A DNA stretch of 64,000 nucleotides from an uncultured Eubacteriales bacterium. GTDB taxonomy: Bacteria; Bacillota; Clostridia; Christensenellales; CAG-138. The stretch is from positions 1 to 64,000 of the forward strand of contig URQH01000003.1 in assembly GCA_900549955.1 (NCBI GenBank), given 5' to 3'. Each line of letters starts with the position of its first letter. The stretch's first letter is position 1. A model generated the notes under the pieces. The model saw nothing but the letters and a program-made list of their open reading frames with translations. It was not told the DNA's origin and ran no database searches. This document shows, one piece after another, positions 24,028 to 32,349 of this stretch. Both the position numbers and the translations under genes were made by a program.

Positions 24028-25365
24028 ATGAAGATCCTGATTCTTGGCGGTAATGCTGCGGGAATGAGCGCAGCAGGACGGCTTTTGAGAAGAGCGCCCA
24101 AAACGAAGGTCGTGGTCGTGGAAAAGAGCGGCGAGGTCTCCTATGGCGCCTGCGGACTCCCCTATTATGTCGGTGGGCTGAACCAGGACCTGGATCTCAT
24201 GCGCATTCGCAGTGCGGAGGCTTTCCGGGCGCAGGGCATCGATCTGCGGCTGTTCCATTGCGTCAAAGAAGTCGACTTCTCGCAGCGTGAAGCGGTCATT
24301 CAGACCGCGGACAGCTGCTACCGGGAAGCTTTCGACCAGCTCCTCATCGCAACCGGCTCCTCCGCGATCCTGCCGCCGCTCCCCGGGATTGCCTTGCCGG
24401 GCGTGTACACCCTGAAAACGCTCGCCGACGGCGCTGCCTTGCAAACGGCGCTGGCGCTTGAGGAAAACCGGCAAGTCGCCATCGTCGGCGGCGGCTACAT
24501 CGGCCTGGAGCTTGCGGAAGCTTGCCTGAGACTGCACAAGCAAATACGGCTGTTTGAAGCTCAGGAACGGCTGTTGAGCGGCTTTGACCCGGAATTCAGC
24601 GAGGCTGCGGCGGAAGAGCTGCGCGAACACGGCGTTTCGCTCCAGCTCGGAGAGGCCATTGAGCGCATAGAAACTCACAACGGCCAGAAAACGCTCCATA
24701 CGCCCAAAGGCAGTTATCCGGCAGACGTCGTGATTTTCGCCATCGGCGTGCGCCCCAACACGGCTTTCCTGGCCGGTTCCCCCCTGGACATGCTCCGAAA
24801 CGGCGCCATCGTAACGAATGCACAAATGCAGACCAGCGTTGCCGGCGTCTATGCCGCGGGCGATTGCGCCACCGTGATGCACAGGCTCCTGCAAAAGCCC
24901 GCCTACCTGCCGCTGGGCACAAACGCCAACAAGCAGGGGCGTTTTGCGGCAGACGCCATGCTGGGCAGGCCCTATGCCGGGTATCGCGGCGCGTTGGGCA
25001 CCGCCATGCTCCGCTGCGTGCAGCTCGAACTGGCCAAGACCGGCCTTACGGAATCCGAGGCCCGGCAAGCCGGGATTGACGCCGCAAGCGTTACCGTAAC
25101 AGCCCCTTCCCACGCGCCCTATTACACGCAGCCGCTTCCCATCCCCATTACGATCAAACTGTGTTTCAAACGGGGCGACGGGCAGCTGCTTGGCGCGCAG
25201 CTCATGGGCCGCGGCGAAAGCGCGCAGCGGATCAACGTCTTTGCCTGCGCCATCGACGGAGGCATGACCACGGCACAGCTCGGCGCGGCCGATCTGGGCT
25301 ATGCGCCCCCCTTCTCTTCCGTATGGGACGCCATACACATTGCAGCGAATGCTGCCAAACCATAA
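24028..25365 (+). CDS. FAD/NAD-dependent CoA-disulfide-reductase-like oxidoreductase
   Basis: A 445-residue flavoprotein of the NADH oxidase/CoA-disulfide reductase family. FAD site ILGGNAAGMSAAGRLLRR is at the N-terminus, the single redox-active cysteine is Cys42 in SYGACGLPYY, the NAD motif is VAIVGGGYIGLELAEA, and the second FAD motif VAGVYAAGDCAT lies near residue 270. The C-terminal dimerisation domain is complete. It could reoxidise NADH or keep CoA thiols reduced for the CoA-dependent steps nearby. It begins 12 bases after the dehydrogenase gene. Confidence 0.88.
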   Translation: MKILILGGNAAGMSAAGRLLRRAPKTKVVVVEKSGEVSYGACGLPYYVGGLNQDLDLMRIRSAEAFRAQGIDLRLFHCVKEVDFSQREAVIQTADSCYREAFDQLLIATGSSAILPPLPGIALPGVYTLKTLADGAALQTALALEENRQVAIVGGGYIGLELAEACLRLHKQIRLFEAQERLLSGFDPEFSEAAAEELREHGVSLQLGEAIERIETHNGQKTLHTPKGSYPADVVIFAIGVRPNTAFLAGSPLDMLRNGAIVTNAQMQTSVAGVYAAGDCATVMHRLLQKPAYLPLGTNANKQGRFAADAMLGRPYAGYRGALGTAMLRCVQLELAKTGLTESEARQAGIDAASVTVTAPSHAPYYTQPLPIPITIKLCFKRGDGQLLGAQLMGRGESAQRINVFACAIDGGMTTAQLGAADLGYAPPFSSVWDAIHIAANAAKP

Positions 25366-25386
25366 CACACGAATGGAGGTTTCAAC

Positions 25387-26820
25387 ATGAGCATCTATCT
25401 GAACGGTTACCAGACGCAACCAGAGGACCGGAAACCCGTCGAAATCCACAACCCGGCAAACGGGGAACTCGTCGGCACCATTTACAAAGCCGTCAGCGGC
25501 GATGGCGCGCGCATCCTGGAAACTGCGAAAAAGGGCTTCGCCGTCTGGAGCGCCATGCCCATGCACCAGCGCACGGATATCCTCATGCGCTACGTCGCGC
25601 TGCTCGGGGAAAACAAGGACCGTCTTGGGCTCCTGCTCAGCCGTGAAATGGGCAAAATCTACGGGGAAGCCATGGGCGAAGCCGTTGGCACCGCCAACAT
25701 TTCCAAAGGCTTTATCCAGCGCGCCAACCACCTGTATGGCAAGGTCATCAACGACAATCAACCCGGCCTGGAGGGCGATCTCATCTTCACCCGCCGCGAG
25801 CCGCTGGGCGTGATCCTCTGCGTGGTACCATTCAACTTCCCGCTGGAGCTGTATGCCCACAAGATCATCCCTGCGCTCATCATGGGCAATGCCGTCATCA
25901 TCAAGGTGCCGTCCTCCAATCCACTGGCCCTGACGGAGATGACAAAGCTGCTGGTAGAAGCAGGCGTCCCCGCGGAAGCCGCACAAGTCGTCTATGCCGA
26001 CCGCACGTTTGCCACGGAAGAGCTCATCAAAACGGACGGCATCCAGGCGGTCTCCATTACAGGCTCCACGGCCGCAGGCATTGCCGTCCAGCGCGACAGC
26101 GCCCCCTACCTGCACAAGGTCTTTCTGGAACTCGGCGGCAACGATGCGCTGATCATCTGCGAAGACGCCGACATCGACTATGCCGTAGAACAGATCTACT
26201 GGGGCCGCGTGTTTAACGTGGGGCAGACCTGCTGCGCCAGCAAACGGTTCCTCGTTCATCGGAGCATCCACGATGAACTGGTCAAGCGCCTGTGCGCCCG
26301 GTTGGATGCCGTGCGCCGCGGCGACCCCACCGACCCGGCCACCGAATATGGCTGCATGCACTCTGCCGCAGCAGCAAAAACGGTCATGGAGCAGATTGCA
26401 CAGCTGAAGGCGCAGGGCGCCGTCTGCGTCTATGGCGGAACGCTCAAAAACGAAACGTTCCTCGAGCCGACCGTCTTTACCCATGTCACCCGCGATATGG
26501 ATGTCGCCAAAGACCTGGAAATCTTTGGGCCGGTCATCCCGATCATTGCGTTTGACACCATAGAAGAAGCCATCGACATCGCCAACCAGACCAAATATGG
26601 CCTGTCTGCCGGCATTGTGTCCAACAACTATGCGCAAGCCATTCGGATGGCCACAAAACTCCAGGCCGGCGCAGTCGTCACCAATGCCACGGGCAACTAT
26701 CGCCATCTGGACCAGCCGTTTGGCGGCTTCAAAAAATCCGGCATCGGGCGGGAAGGCGTCAGCGCCACCCTCGAAGAGTTTAGCCAGGAAAAAACCTACA
26801 TCGTTCGCGGCGTGCTGTAA
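25387..26820 (+). CDS. NAD(P)-dependent aldehyde dehydrogenase
   Basis: A 477-residue aldehyde dehydrogenase close to the succinate-semialdehyde/glyceraldehyde-3-phosphate (non-phosphorylating) groups. Hallmarks are PLGVILCVVPFNFPLELYAHK, the coenzyme loop SITGSTAAG, the general base in LELGGND and the catalytic Cys282 in GQTCCASKR. EIFGPVIPI and PFGGFKKSGIGREG close the C-terminus. It is the last gene of the cluster, preceded by GGAGG and followed by a terminator. It most likely oxidises an aldehyde released by the upstream C-C cleavage steps. Confidence 0.9.
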   Translation: MSIYLNGYQTQPEDRKPVEIHNPANGELVGTIYKAVSGDGARILETAKKGFAVWSAMPMHQRTDILMRYVALLGENKDRLGLLLSREMGKIYGEAMGEAVGTANISKGFIQRANHLYGKVINDNQPGLEGDLIFTRREPLGVILCVVPFNFPLELYAHKIIPALIMGNAVIIKVPSSNPLALTEMTKLLVEAGVPAEAAQVVYADRTFATEELIKTDGIQAVSITGSTAAGIAVQRDSAPYLHKVFLELGGNDALIICEDADIDYAVEQIYWGRVFNVGQTCCASKRFLVHRSIHDELVKRLCARLDAVRRGDPTDPATEYGCMHSAAAAKTVMEQIAQLKAQGAVCVYGGTLKNETFLEPTVFTHVTRDMDVAKDLEIFGPVIPIIAFDTIEEAIDIANQTKYGLSAGIVSNNYAQAIRMATKLQAGAVVTNATGNYRHLDQPFGGFKKSGIGREGVSATLEEFSQEKTYIVRGVL

Positions 26821-26858
26821 CACGCCTCAACTTTCCAGACGCATCCTCGAACAACGCA

Positions 26859-26901
26859 CCGAAGGCGCCTTCCCACCGGAAGCGCCTTCGGCATTTCTTT
26901 T
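26859..26901 (+). terminator. Terminator of the BMP-aldehyde dehydrogenase cluster
   Basis: CCGAAGGCGC (26859-26868) pairs with GCGCCTTCGG (26882-26891) and is followed by CATTTCTTTT. It lies 38 bases after the aldehyde dehydrogenase stop. Confidence 0.75.
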
Positions 26902-26969
26902 CATCTTCCAAACGGTGGCGCAACAGAACGGCTCCCAAGCGGACAGCTGACACATGCAAGGGCAATTGC

Positions 26970-27011
26970 GGGCTGCCGTCGGGCGCCTTTTCCGGCGTCC
27001 GGCAGCAGCCC
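26970..27011 (-). terminator. Possible terminator of the lipoate ligase gene
   Basis: GGGCTGCCG (26970-26978) and GGGCGCC pair with GGCGTCC and the GCAGCCC end (to 27011) in a long interrupted stem, about 30 bp after the minus-strand stop. No clear T tract follows. Confidence 0.4.
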
Positions 27012-27042
27012 GACAGGCACCGCATCCTCGACAGTCACGCCT

Positions 27043-28026
27043 TCAACCGCACAGCAGCGCAAGGAACGCCGGCCAAGTCAGGCCCGACACATAGGCGGAG
27101 AGGTCCACGTCGGCAAGGGGCTGCAGGTCCTCCGGCGTCAGGCGCTTGCCGCGCAGCATGGTTTCCAGCGACGCAAGCGGAAGCCGGCCGAAAAAATCGC
27201 CGTAGATCCGGATGTCTTCGATCACGCCCTGCGACAGCTGCAGCTGCAGCGACACCTCGCCAAATGCAAAGCGGCGTTTCTTCTCCACGTCGCAGCGCGG
27301 CGATTGGCCATAGTTCCACGCCCAGGTCGCATATTTCTCGTCCCGCAACCGGAGGATCTCCTGTCGGTCCGCCGGCAGGAGCGTTGCAAAGGACGGATCT
27401 CCCGCCGCAAATACCTGCTCCAGCAGGGCAGCCTTGAACCTGTCCATGGAGATCGGCGCCTGCAGGTGCTCGTTGATGGAGGTAACCCGGCTGCGAACGG
27501 ACTTGATGCTCTTAGACGCGATCTTGTCCGTTCCCGGGCGCAGCGCCCGCGCCAGCGTCCCGGCGTCGCAGTCCAGCAGAATGCAGCCATGGTGCAGCAG
27601 CCGCCCGTCGCGCACATACTGCGCGCTGCCGGAAATCTTTTTCCCGTCGATCGTCACATCGTTCCTGCCGGTGCACTGCGCCTGCACGCCAAGCTGCCGC
27701 AGCGCTGCAAGCAGCGGTTCTGAAAAAAACTGAAAATGGAATCGCTCCGCCCGGTCGTCGTCTACGATAAAGGTATAGTTCAGATTGCCAAGGTCATGGT
27801 ATACCGCCCCTCCGCCGGACAGGCGGCGGGCGACGCGAATGCCCTGTTCCCGGACAAAGGCCCCGTCTATCTCTTCGATCGTATTTTGATATCTCCCCAC
27901 AATGACGGCGCAGTCGTTCTGCCAGAGCAGAAAGTAGTCCTGCGTCCGGTCGAGCCGGGTCAGGAAATATTCCTCCAGCGCCAGATTGTAGTAGGGATCT
28001 GTGCTTTTGCTCTCAAAAAAAACCAT
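27043..28026 (-). CDS. lplA: Lipoate-protein ligase A
   Basis: A 327-residue LplA-type ligase that adenylates lipoate and attaches it to E2 and H-protein lysines. The N-terminal half has NLALEEYF, QNTIEEID and the lipoyl-AMP loop VARRLSGGGAVYHDLGN (about 70-88). The lysine motif appears in TIDGKKISGSAQ. A C-terminal accessory domain follows (about 240-327). Start ATG follows GGGAGA. The 2-oxoacid dehydrogenase E2 at 43.9-45.2 kb in this window is a natural substrate. Confidence 0.92.
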   Translation of the reverse strand: MVFFESKSTDPYYNLALEEYFLTRLDRTQDYFLLWQNDCAVIVGRYQNTIEEIDGAFVREQGIRVARRLSGGGAVYHDLGNLNYTFIVDDDRAERFHFQFFSEPLLAALRQLGVQAQCTGRNDVTIDGKKISGSAQYVRDGRLLHHGCILLDCDAGTLARALRPGTDKIASKSIKSVRSRVTSINEHLQAPISMDRFKAALLEQVFAAGDPSFATLLPADRQEILRLRDEKYATWAWNYGQSPRCDVEKKRRFAFGEVSLQLQLSQGVIEDIRIYGDFFGRLPLASLETMLRGKRLTPEDLQPLADVDLSAYVSGLTWPAFLALLCG

Positions 28027-28083
28027 GTGGTATCGGTCTCCCTTCGCCCTGCGCCCCGCCGTCGGCCGCGCGCCGCGGGCGCG

Positions 28084-28728
28084 CTAAGGCCGCCGCGCCC
28101 CTTCCGCCGCGCAGCAGCCCATGGCGGCAAGCAATCGGCCCGCCATCGTCCGGTGGCCTGCCGCATTCGGATGAATGCCGTCCAGCAGCAGTTCCTGCCG
28201 TACCCGGCCTTCGCCGTCAAAAAAGTCCGCGGCAAAATCCACCGCCCGGTACCCGGCGCAGGCGGCAAAAGTCCGCAGCCAATCGCCGTAGGCGTCCATC
28301 TGCCGCGCGGCCGTGCGAAAGTCCACCGTCCGCTTCCATTTCTCCGGCACATGCAGCCAGTCCACCGGCAGCGGGACGCCTATGACAGGCGGGAACCCCT
28401 CCGCCAGCAGCTGGTGGGAAATGGCCGTCATGTTGGCGCGGGCGGGCACGTCCGTGCCGGCGAAAAACACGTCGTTGGTGCCGCCCAGGATCAGCACGGC
28501 GCACGCCAGGCCCTCCGCCCGTGCGACGCGGGCGGGCTTCAGGACGTCCCGCTCCAGTCTGGCGAGCATCCCGCCTGTGGTGTCGCCGCTGATGCCGCAG
28601 TTGCGCGTGCGCCAGCCGCTCGCACGGGCAAAGCGCTCCACCCAGCAATCGCCATGCGGCACGCCGTACCCAAAGGTCAGGCTGTCGCCCAAACAGATCA
28701 GTTCCCTTGCCTCTTTTACAGTGCTCAT
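28084..28728 (-). CDS. SGNH/GDSL-family hydrolase
   Basis: A 214-residue cytoplasmic esterase of the SGNH superfamily. Block I is ICLGDSLTFGYG (nucleophilic Ser16 by count), block III is LILGGTNDVFF, and block V is LLDGIHPNAAGH with the catalytic Asp and His. There is no signal peptide. The ATG follows GGAGAG. It lies beside lplA on the same strand, 57 bp upstream. The substrate could be an acetyl or acyl ester; nothing in the sequence narrows it. Confidence 0.88.
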   Translation of the reverse strand: MSTVKEARELICLGDSLTFGYGVPHGDCWVERFARASGWRTRNCGISGDTTGGMLARLERDVLKPARVARAEGLACAVLILGGTNDVFFAGTDVPARANMTAISHQLLAEGFPPVIGVPLPVDWLHVPEKWKRTVDFRTAARQMDAYGDWLRTFAACAGYRAVDFAADFFDGEGRVRQELLLDGIHPNAAGHRTMAGRLLAAMGCCAAEGARRP

Positions 28729-28813
28729 CCGCTCTCTCCGTTCCTGTGCGGCCGTGCAAAACCACCGCGCGCCCGCAGCCGCCCCGCTTGCCGGCAGCGC
28801 GGCCGCGCCCGTC

Positions 28814-28842
28814 TTGACAACCCGGGGACGATGGCATACAAT
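28814..28842 (+). promoter_or_regulatory. Promoter for the TIM-barrel gene
   Basis: A perfect TTGACA (28814-28819), a 17-bp spacer and TACAAT (28837-28842) point toward the gene at 28987. The predicted leader of about 138 bases is very G+C-rich and contains dyads around CCGGCCCGG. Confidence 0.7.
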
Positions 28843-28986
28843 CTCCCCAACGGGCCGAAGCCGCCGGCCCGGCGCTTGGGCCGGGCAGCGCCATCATGGG
28901 CGGCCGGCCCGGCAGCCGCGCGTTCCGGCCGCCCGCATGCAGCCCCCCGCCCTGGCTGCAAGGCCCACATGCAGGAGGCGCCCGCC

Positions 28987-29799
28987 ATGAAGCAAATCTA
29001 TCTGTCCACCTATTGCGTGCTGTTTCAGAACTATGCCTTCCTGAAGCGATGTGTCGAGCAGTTCCCGGATTTCCCCGTCGGCATCGAGTTTGCCACCTAC
29101 TGGCCAACGCCGGATTTCGACCGGCTTCTTGCTGCGCAGATCCCCGCCTTTGCCGGCCGGCCGGCTACCCTGCACGCCCCGTTTGTGGAGATCTGCACGG
29201 AGCCCGGCAGCCCGGAAGAGGCCTTCATGGAGCTTATGTTTCAAAAGGCATGCACGCTGTATCCCCAATTTGGCGCTTCTTCCATGGTCATGCACACGCA
29301 CGAAGGGAGCTTTCCGGCCGCACAGGCCGACAGCCGGCGCGCCCGCTCCACGGAGGTGTTGCAGGCCTGGACGGAACGCATGCTCCGGCAGGGCATTTCC
29401 ATCACCGTGGAAAACGTCGGCTACCCCGGCAAGGACAACGTGCTTTTCGACGAGGCGCAGTTTGTCGCGCTCTTTGACCGCCTGCCCGCGGGGGCGGGGT
29501 GCCTGATCGACATCGGCCACGCCCTGCTCAACCATTGGGACATCCCGGCCCTGATTGCCCGCATGGGCACGCGCATCCGCGGTTACCATCTCAACAACAA
29601 CGACGGCATCCACGACAGCCATCTTCCCCTTTACGAAGCCGGAACCGTCTGCCCTGAGGCGGAAATGGACCGCATTCTGCGCGCTATCGCCCGCTACACG
29701 CCGCAGGCGGACCTGATCCTCGAGTATGCGCCCGGCCCGCACGTCACGGCAGAAGGGCTCCACCGGGACATTCGCCGCGTGGAACAGCTGACCCGCTGA
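28987..29799 (+). CDS. Xylose-isomerase-like TIM-barrel protein
   Basis: A 270-residue sugar phosphate isomerase/epimerase-type protein. Strand ends carry likely metal ligands: TLHAPFVEI, SMVMHTHEGS, ITVENVGYPG, CLIDIGHALLNHW and ILEYAPGPH. The ATG at 28987 follows AGGAGG. The much longer open frame upstream overlaps the antisense of two other genes and was rejected. It is convergent with the LacI gene, only 8 bp apart. It may isomerise or epimerise a sugar or polyol taken up by the neighbouring ABC system, but no specific reaction can be claimed. Confidence 0.8.
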   Translation: MKQIYLSTYCVLFQNYAFLKRCVEQFPDFPVGIEFATYWPTPDFDRLLAAQIPAFAGRPATLHAPFVEICTEPGSPEEAFMELMFQKACTLYPQFGASSMVMHTHEGSFPAAQADSRRARSTEVLQAWTERMLRQGISITVENVGYPGKDNVLFDEAQFVALFDRLPAGAGCLIDIGHALLNHWDIPALIARMGTRIRGYHLNNNDGIHDSHLPLYEAGTVCPEAEMDRILRAIARYTPQADLILEYAPGPHVTAEGLHRDIRRVEQLTR

Positions 29800-29807
29800 C
29801 GCCGGCG

Positions 29808-30908
29808 TTACCCGCCGATTGCGTCTGCCGTCAGCCGCGAGACAGGCGGGGGCGGCGCAGTCGTCTTGCGCACGATCAGCTGCGGCGGGCACTCGATCTT
29901 GAACCGCGGTTTGCTGCTGGTCGCGTTCTGCGGCCGGCTGACCTTCTGAAGCAGCACGTCCACGGCGCTTCTGGCCAGCATCTCGGTGTGCTGGTCCACC
30001 GTGGTCAGCGCCACGCCCGACAGCCTCGAATAGAACAGATTGTCGAAGCCCAGCACGGAGACATCTTCCGGCACGGATATGCCGTGTTCGCGGAAATAGT
30101 CGATCGCGCCGTAGGCCAGCATGTCGTTGATGCAGATGATGGCGGTCACATCCTGTCCATACAGTTTTTCATTGCCTGCCAGCAGATACCCTGCGTGGTA
30201 ATCGTTCAGCCGTTCCGCCATGTTGTCCGCCTGGGAATTGCTCTCGATGCAAAGCACCAGATTGTTGCCCGGCAAATGCTGCTCAAAATATGCCTGCAGG
30301 CCATTGAGGCGTTCGGTACGGGCCGTATTCCGCTCCAGCGAACTCGTCAGCATGGCAATATGCCTGTGCCCGAGCGAATAGAGATGCTCCGCCGCCATCT
30401 CCCCGGCAAGGCGGTTGTTCAGCTCTACAATGTCCGTTTCCAGCCGGGACAGGCGGTCGCAGATGATCACCATGGGAAGGCGGGGGGAAACCGTCTCCAG
30501 AAAGCGGGGGTTGTCGGGCGGGGACAGCAGGATGACGCCGAGATAGTTCTGCCCCATCGCCATCTGCAGATATTGCTGTTCCACCTCCATATTGTGGTAG
30601 GTGCAGCAGGAGACCACCTGATAGCCCCCACTGTAGCAGGCGTCCTCAATGCTGCTGAGCATGGCCGTATAATAGGGGTTGTTGGGATTGGCCATCAGCA
30701 CCATGATCGTCTTGGAATTCTGCTCCGGCAGGGGCGCGTGCTTGGGCTTGTAGCTCAGCTGCTCGGCAGCGGCATAGACCCGGTCGATCGTCTCCTGCGG
30801 AAAGGAGGCGCGTCCGGGCCACGCCTGGTTCAGGATCAGAGAGACCGTGGTCTGCGACACGCCGGCCAGGCGCGCAACATCCTGCATGGTAATGGTCATT
30901 CGTTTCAA
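29808..30908 (-). CDS. LacI-family transcriptional regulator
   Basis: A 366-residue LacI-type repressor. The N-terminal helix-turn-helix reads TMQDVARLAGVSQTTVSLILNQ, followed by the hinge YKPKHAP. A ribose-binding-like effector domain covers residues 65-340 (IMVLMANPNNPYYTAML, then ISVPEDVSVLGFDNL). Start choice is between a TTG (30908), 9 bases from GGGAG, and an ATG three codons later. It ends a minus-strand series containing the phosphodiesterase-like hydrolase, FGGY kinase and YesL genes and probably controls them in response to a sugar or polyol. Confidence 0.9.
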   Translation of the reverse strand: MKRMTITMQDVARLAGVSQTTVSLILNQAWPGRASFPQETIDRVYAAAEQLSYKPKHAPLPEQNSKTIMVLMANPNNPYYTAMLSSIEDACYSGGYQVVSCCTYHNMEVEQQYLQMAMGQNYLGVILLSPPDNPRFLETVSPRLPMVIICDRLSRLETDIVELNNRLAGEMAAEHLYSLGHRHIAMLTSSLERNTARTERLNGLQAYFEQHLPGNNLVLCIESNSQADNMAERLNDYHAGYLLAGNEKLYGQDVTAIICINDMLAYGAIDYFREHGISVPEDVSVLGFDNLFYSRLSGVALTTVDQHTEMLARSAVDVLLQKVSRPQNATSSKPRFKIECPPQLIVRKTTAPPPPVSRLTADAIGG

Positions 30909-30977
30909 GGCATCTTACTCCCGCTTCTCAAATTCTGTGACATTTGGCCAACGGTACGGCGATCCAGCCCGCCGCGC

Positions 30978-32300
30978 TCAGCGCAGCAGGCTGTCCATCG
31001 GCCGCCCGTCCGCCTCCGGCAGCGACACGCCGAGCAGCTTTGCATAGGTAGGCGCCTCGTCCACGACCGCCCCGCGCGGCAGCACGGCGTTCTCCCGCAA
31101 ATCCGGGCCTTTGGCTACAAAGACCGGCTGCGCGCCGAAATCCGGCAGATAGCCGTGCGTCGCGCGGCCAAACCGATAGTCGCTCACGTCGAAGCTCTGC
31201 ACGAGCGGACGGACGGCGCGCTCCCCAAAGGAGGTGTATCCGTCGGACTCGATCACGAAGGAAAACCCGCCGTACAGCCCCTCCTTTTCCCGGGCCTCTT
31301 CTGCGGAAAAGACCTGTCCAATGCCATATACGCCCTCCTCTGCCAGCTCGTGCAGGCACCGGTCAACCGTCCGGCGAAGGCCCTCGTCATCCGGGTCCTT
31401 CAGATAGACGTAGGCGGACATGGCGTTGGAGGAACAATAGGCCTGCCAGTCCCGCACCCGGCCCTCCTCATCGAGCTCTATGAGCCCGCGGTCGGCCAGC
31501 AACACATTGGGATGGAGAATGCGGCAGATATCCCGCTGGCCGTGGTCGCTGACGAGGAACAGGTTGGTCTGCTCCGCCACGCCTGCGTCTTCACAGGCGG
31601 CCATCAGCTGCCCGATATAACGGTCAAGATTGGCTCTCGCCTCGTCCAGATGCGCGCCAAACACGCCGTGCGCGTGTCGAAAGCTGTCAAAGGTGCCCGT
31701 GTGGACGAACAGGACTTCCGGCGCGTGCGTGCGGATGACGTCGGCAGCGACGGCAAGGATGAATTCATCGACCTGCGGCCACTGCATGAAATTCTTTTTC
31801 CCGCCCTTTTCCCATCCTGGCGGCAGCAGGCCGGCGTTCCGCTCGATGATGTCCAGCATGGCCGGGGACGACCCGGCCCGCGCAAAGCTGCTGCGCAGCG
31901 TGTCGCCGGGATATGGCATCCAGTACTCCGCCATCAGCCAGTCCACGTTCGGATTCCCGGCCGTGACCGGCCAGGAAATGGCGCCGGTCGTATATCCCGC
32001 GCGCTTTGCCGCGGCAAAGATGTCCTCGACCCGGATCGCATCGGAAAACCAGAGCCATTTGTCGTCCTTATTCGTGGTCGTGAAGGAAAAATTGCTGAGC
32101 ACGCCATGTTTCCCCACGTAGCATCCCGTCATCATCGACGCATGCGCCGGATAGGTGACCGAAGGATAGATGGTGCGCATGCCTCCGGTCACCTCGCAGC
32201 CGCCGGAGAGGTATTTGCTGAAATTCGGCATATTGCGCAGCGCGTCCACATCCTCGCACACCATTGCGTCTACCGAGTAGACCAGAATCCTCTTTTTCAT
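30978..32300 (-). CDS. Alkaline-phosphatase-superfamily hydrolase (phosphodiesterase/pyrophosphatase type)
   Basis: A 440-residue type I phosphodiesterase/nucleotide pyrophosphatase-like enzyme without signal peptide, hence cytoplasmic. The metal ligand Asp11 (VYSVDAM), the nucleophilic Thr49 in YPSVTYPAHASMMTG, the FVHTGTFDSFRHAHG metal site and LVSDHGQRD are all present, followed by a C-terminal GRATHGYLP histidine. Such enzymes hydrolyse phosphodiesters or phosphonoacetate-type esters. Lying next to a glycerol-kinase-like gene and an Ugp-like importer, it may cleave imported glycerophosphodiesters; this is inference. Confidence 0.85.
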   Translation of the reverse strand: MKKRILVYSVDAMVCEDVDALRNMPNFSKYLSGGCEVTGGMRTIYPSVTYPAHASMMTGCYVGKHGVLSNFSFTTTNKDDKWLWFSDAIRVEDIFAAAKRAGYTTGAISWPVTAGNPNVDWLMAEYWMPYPGDTLRSSFARAGSSPAMLDIIERNAGLLPPGWEKGGKKNFMQWPQVDEFILAVAADVIRTHAPEVLFVHTGTFDSFRHAHGVFGAHLDEARANLDRYIGQLMAACEDAGVAEQTNLFLVSDHGQRDICRILHPNVLLADRGLIELDEEGRVRDWQAYCSSNAMSAYVYLKDPDDEGLRRTVDRCLHELAEEGVYGIGQVFSAEEAREKEGLYGGFSFVIESDGYTSFGERAVRPLVQSFDVSDYRFGRATHGYLPDFGAQPVFVAKGPDLRENAVLPRGAVVDEAPTYAKLLGVSLPEADGRPMDSLLR

Positions 32301-32349
32301 ATCGCCTTGCTCCTTGCTCTCTTCATTGTCATTTGCGCCGGGGCGCCCG

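Noticed and set aside
23806..26823. A 1005-codon open frame on the minus strand opposite the dehydrogenase and flavoprotein genes
   Set aside because: It lies entirely antisense to three well-recognised genes, has no ribosome binding site or known domain, and its His/Asp/Gly/Ala-rich composition is typical of antisense shadows in high-G+C DNA.
27736..28986. N-terminal 417-codon extension of the TIM-barrel frame
   Set aside because: It runs antisense through lplA and the SGNH gene; the barrel begins at 28987 with its own AGGAGG site and promoter.
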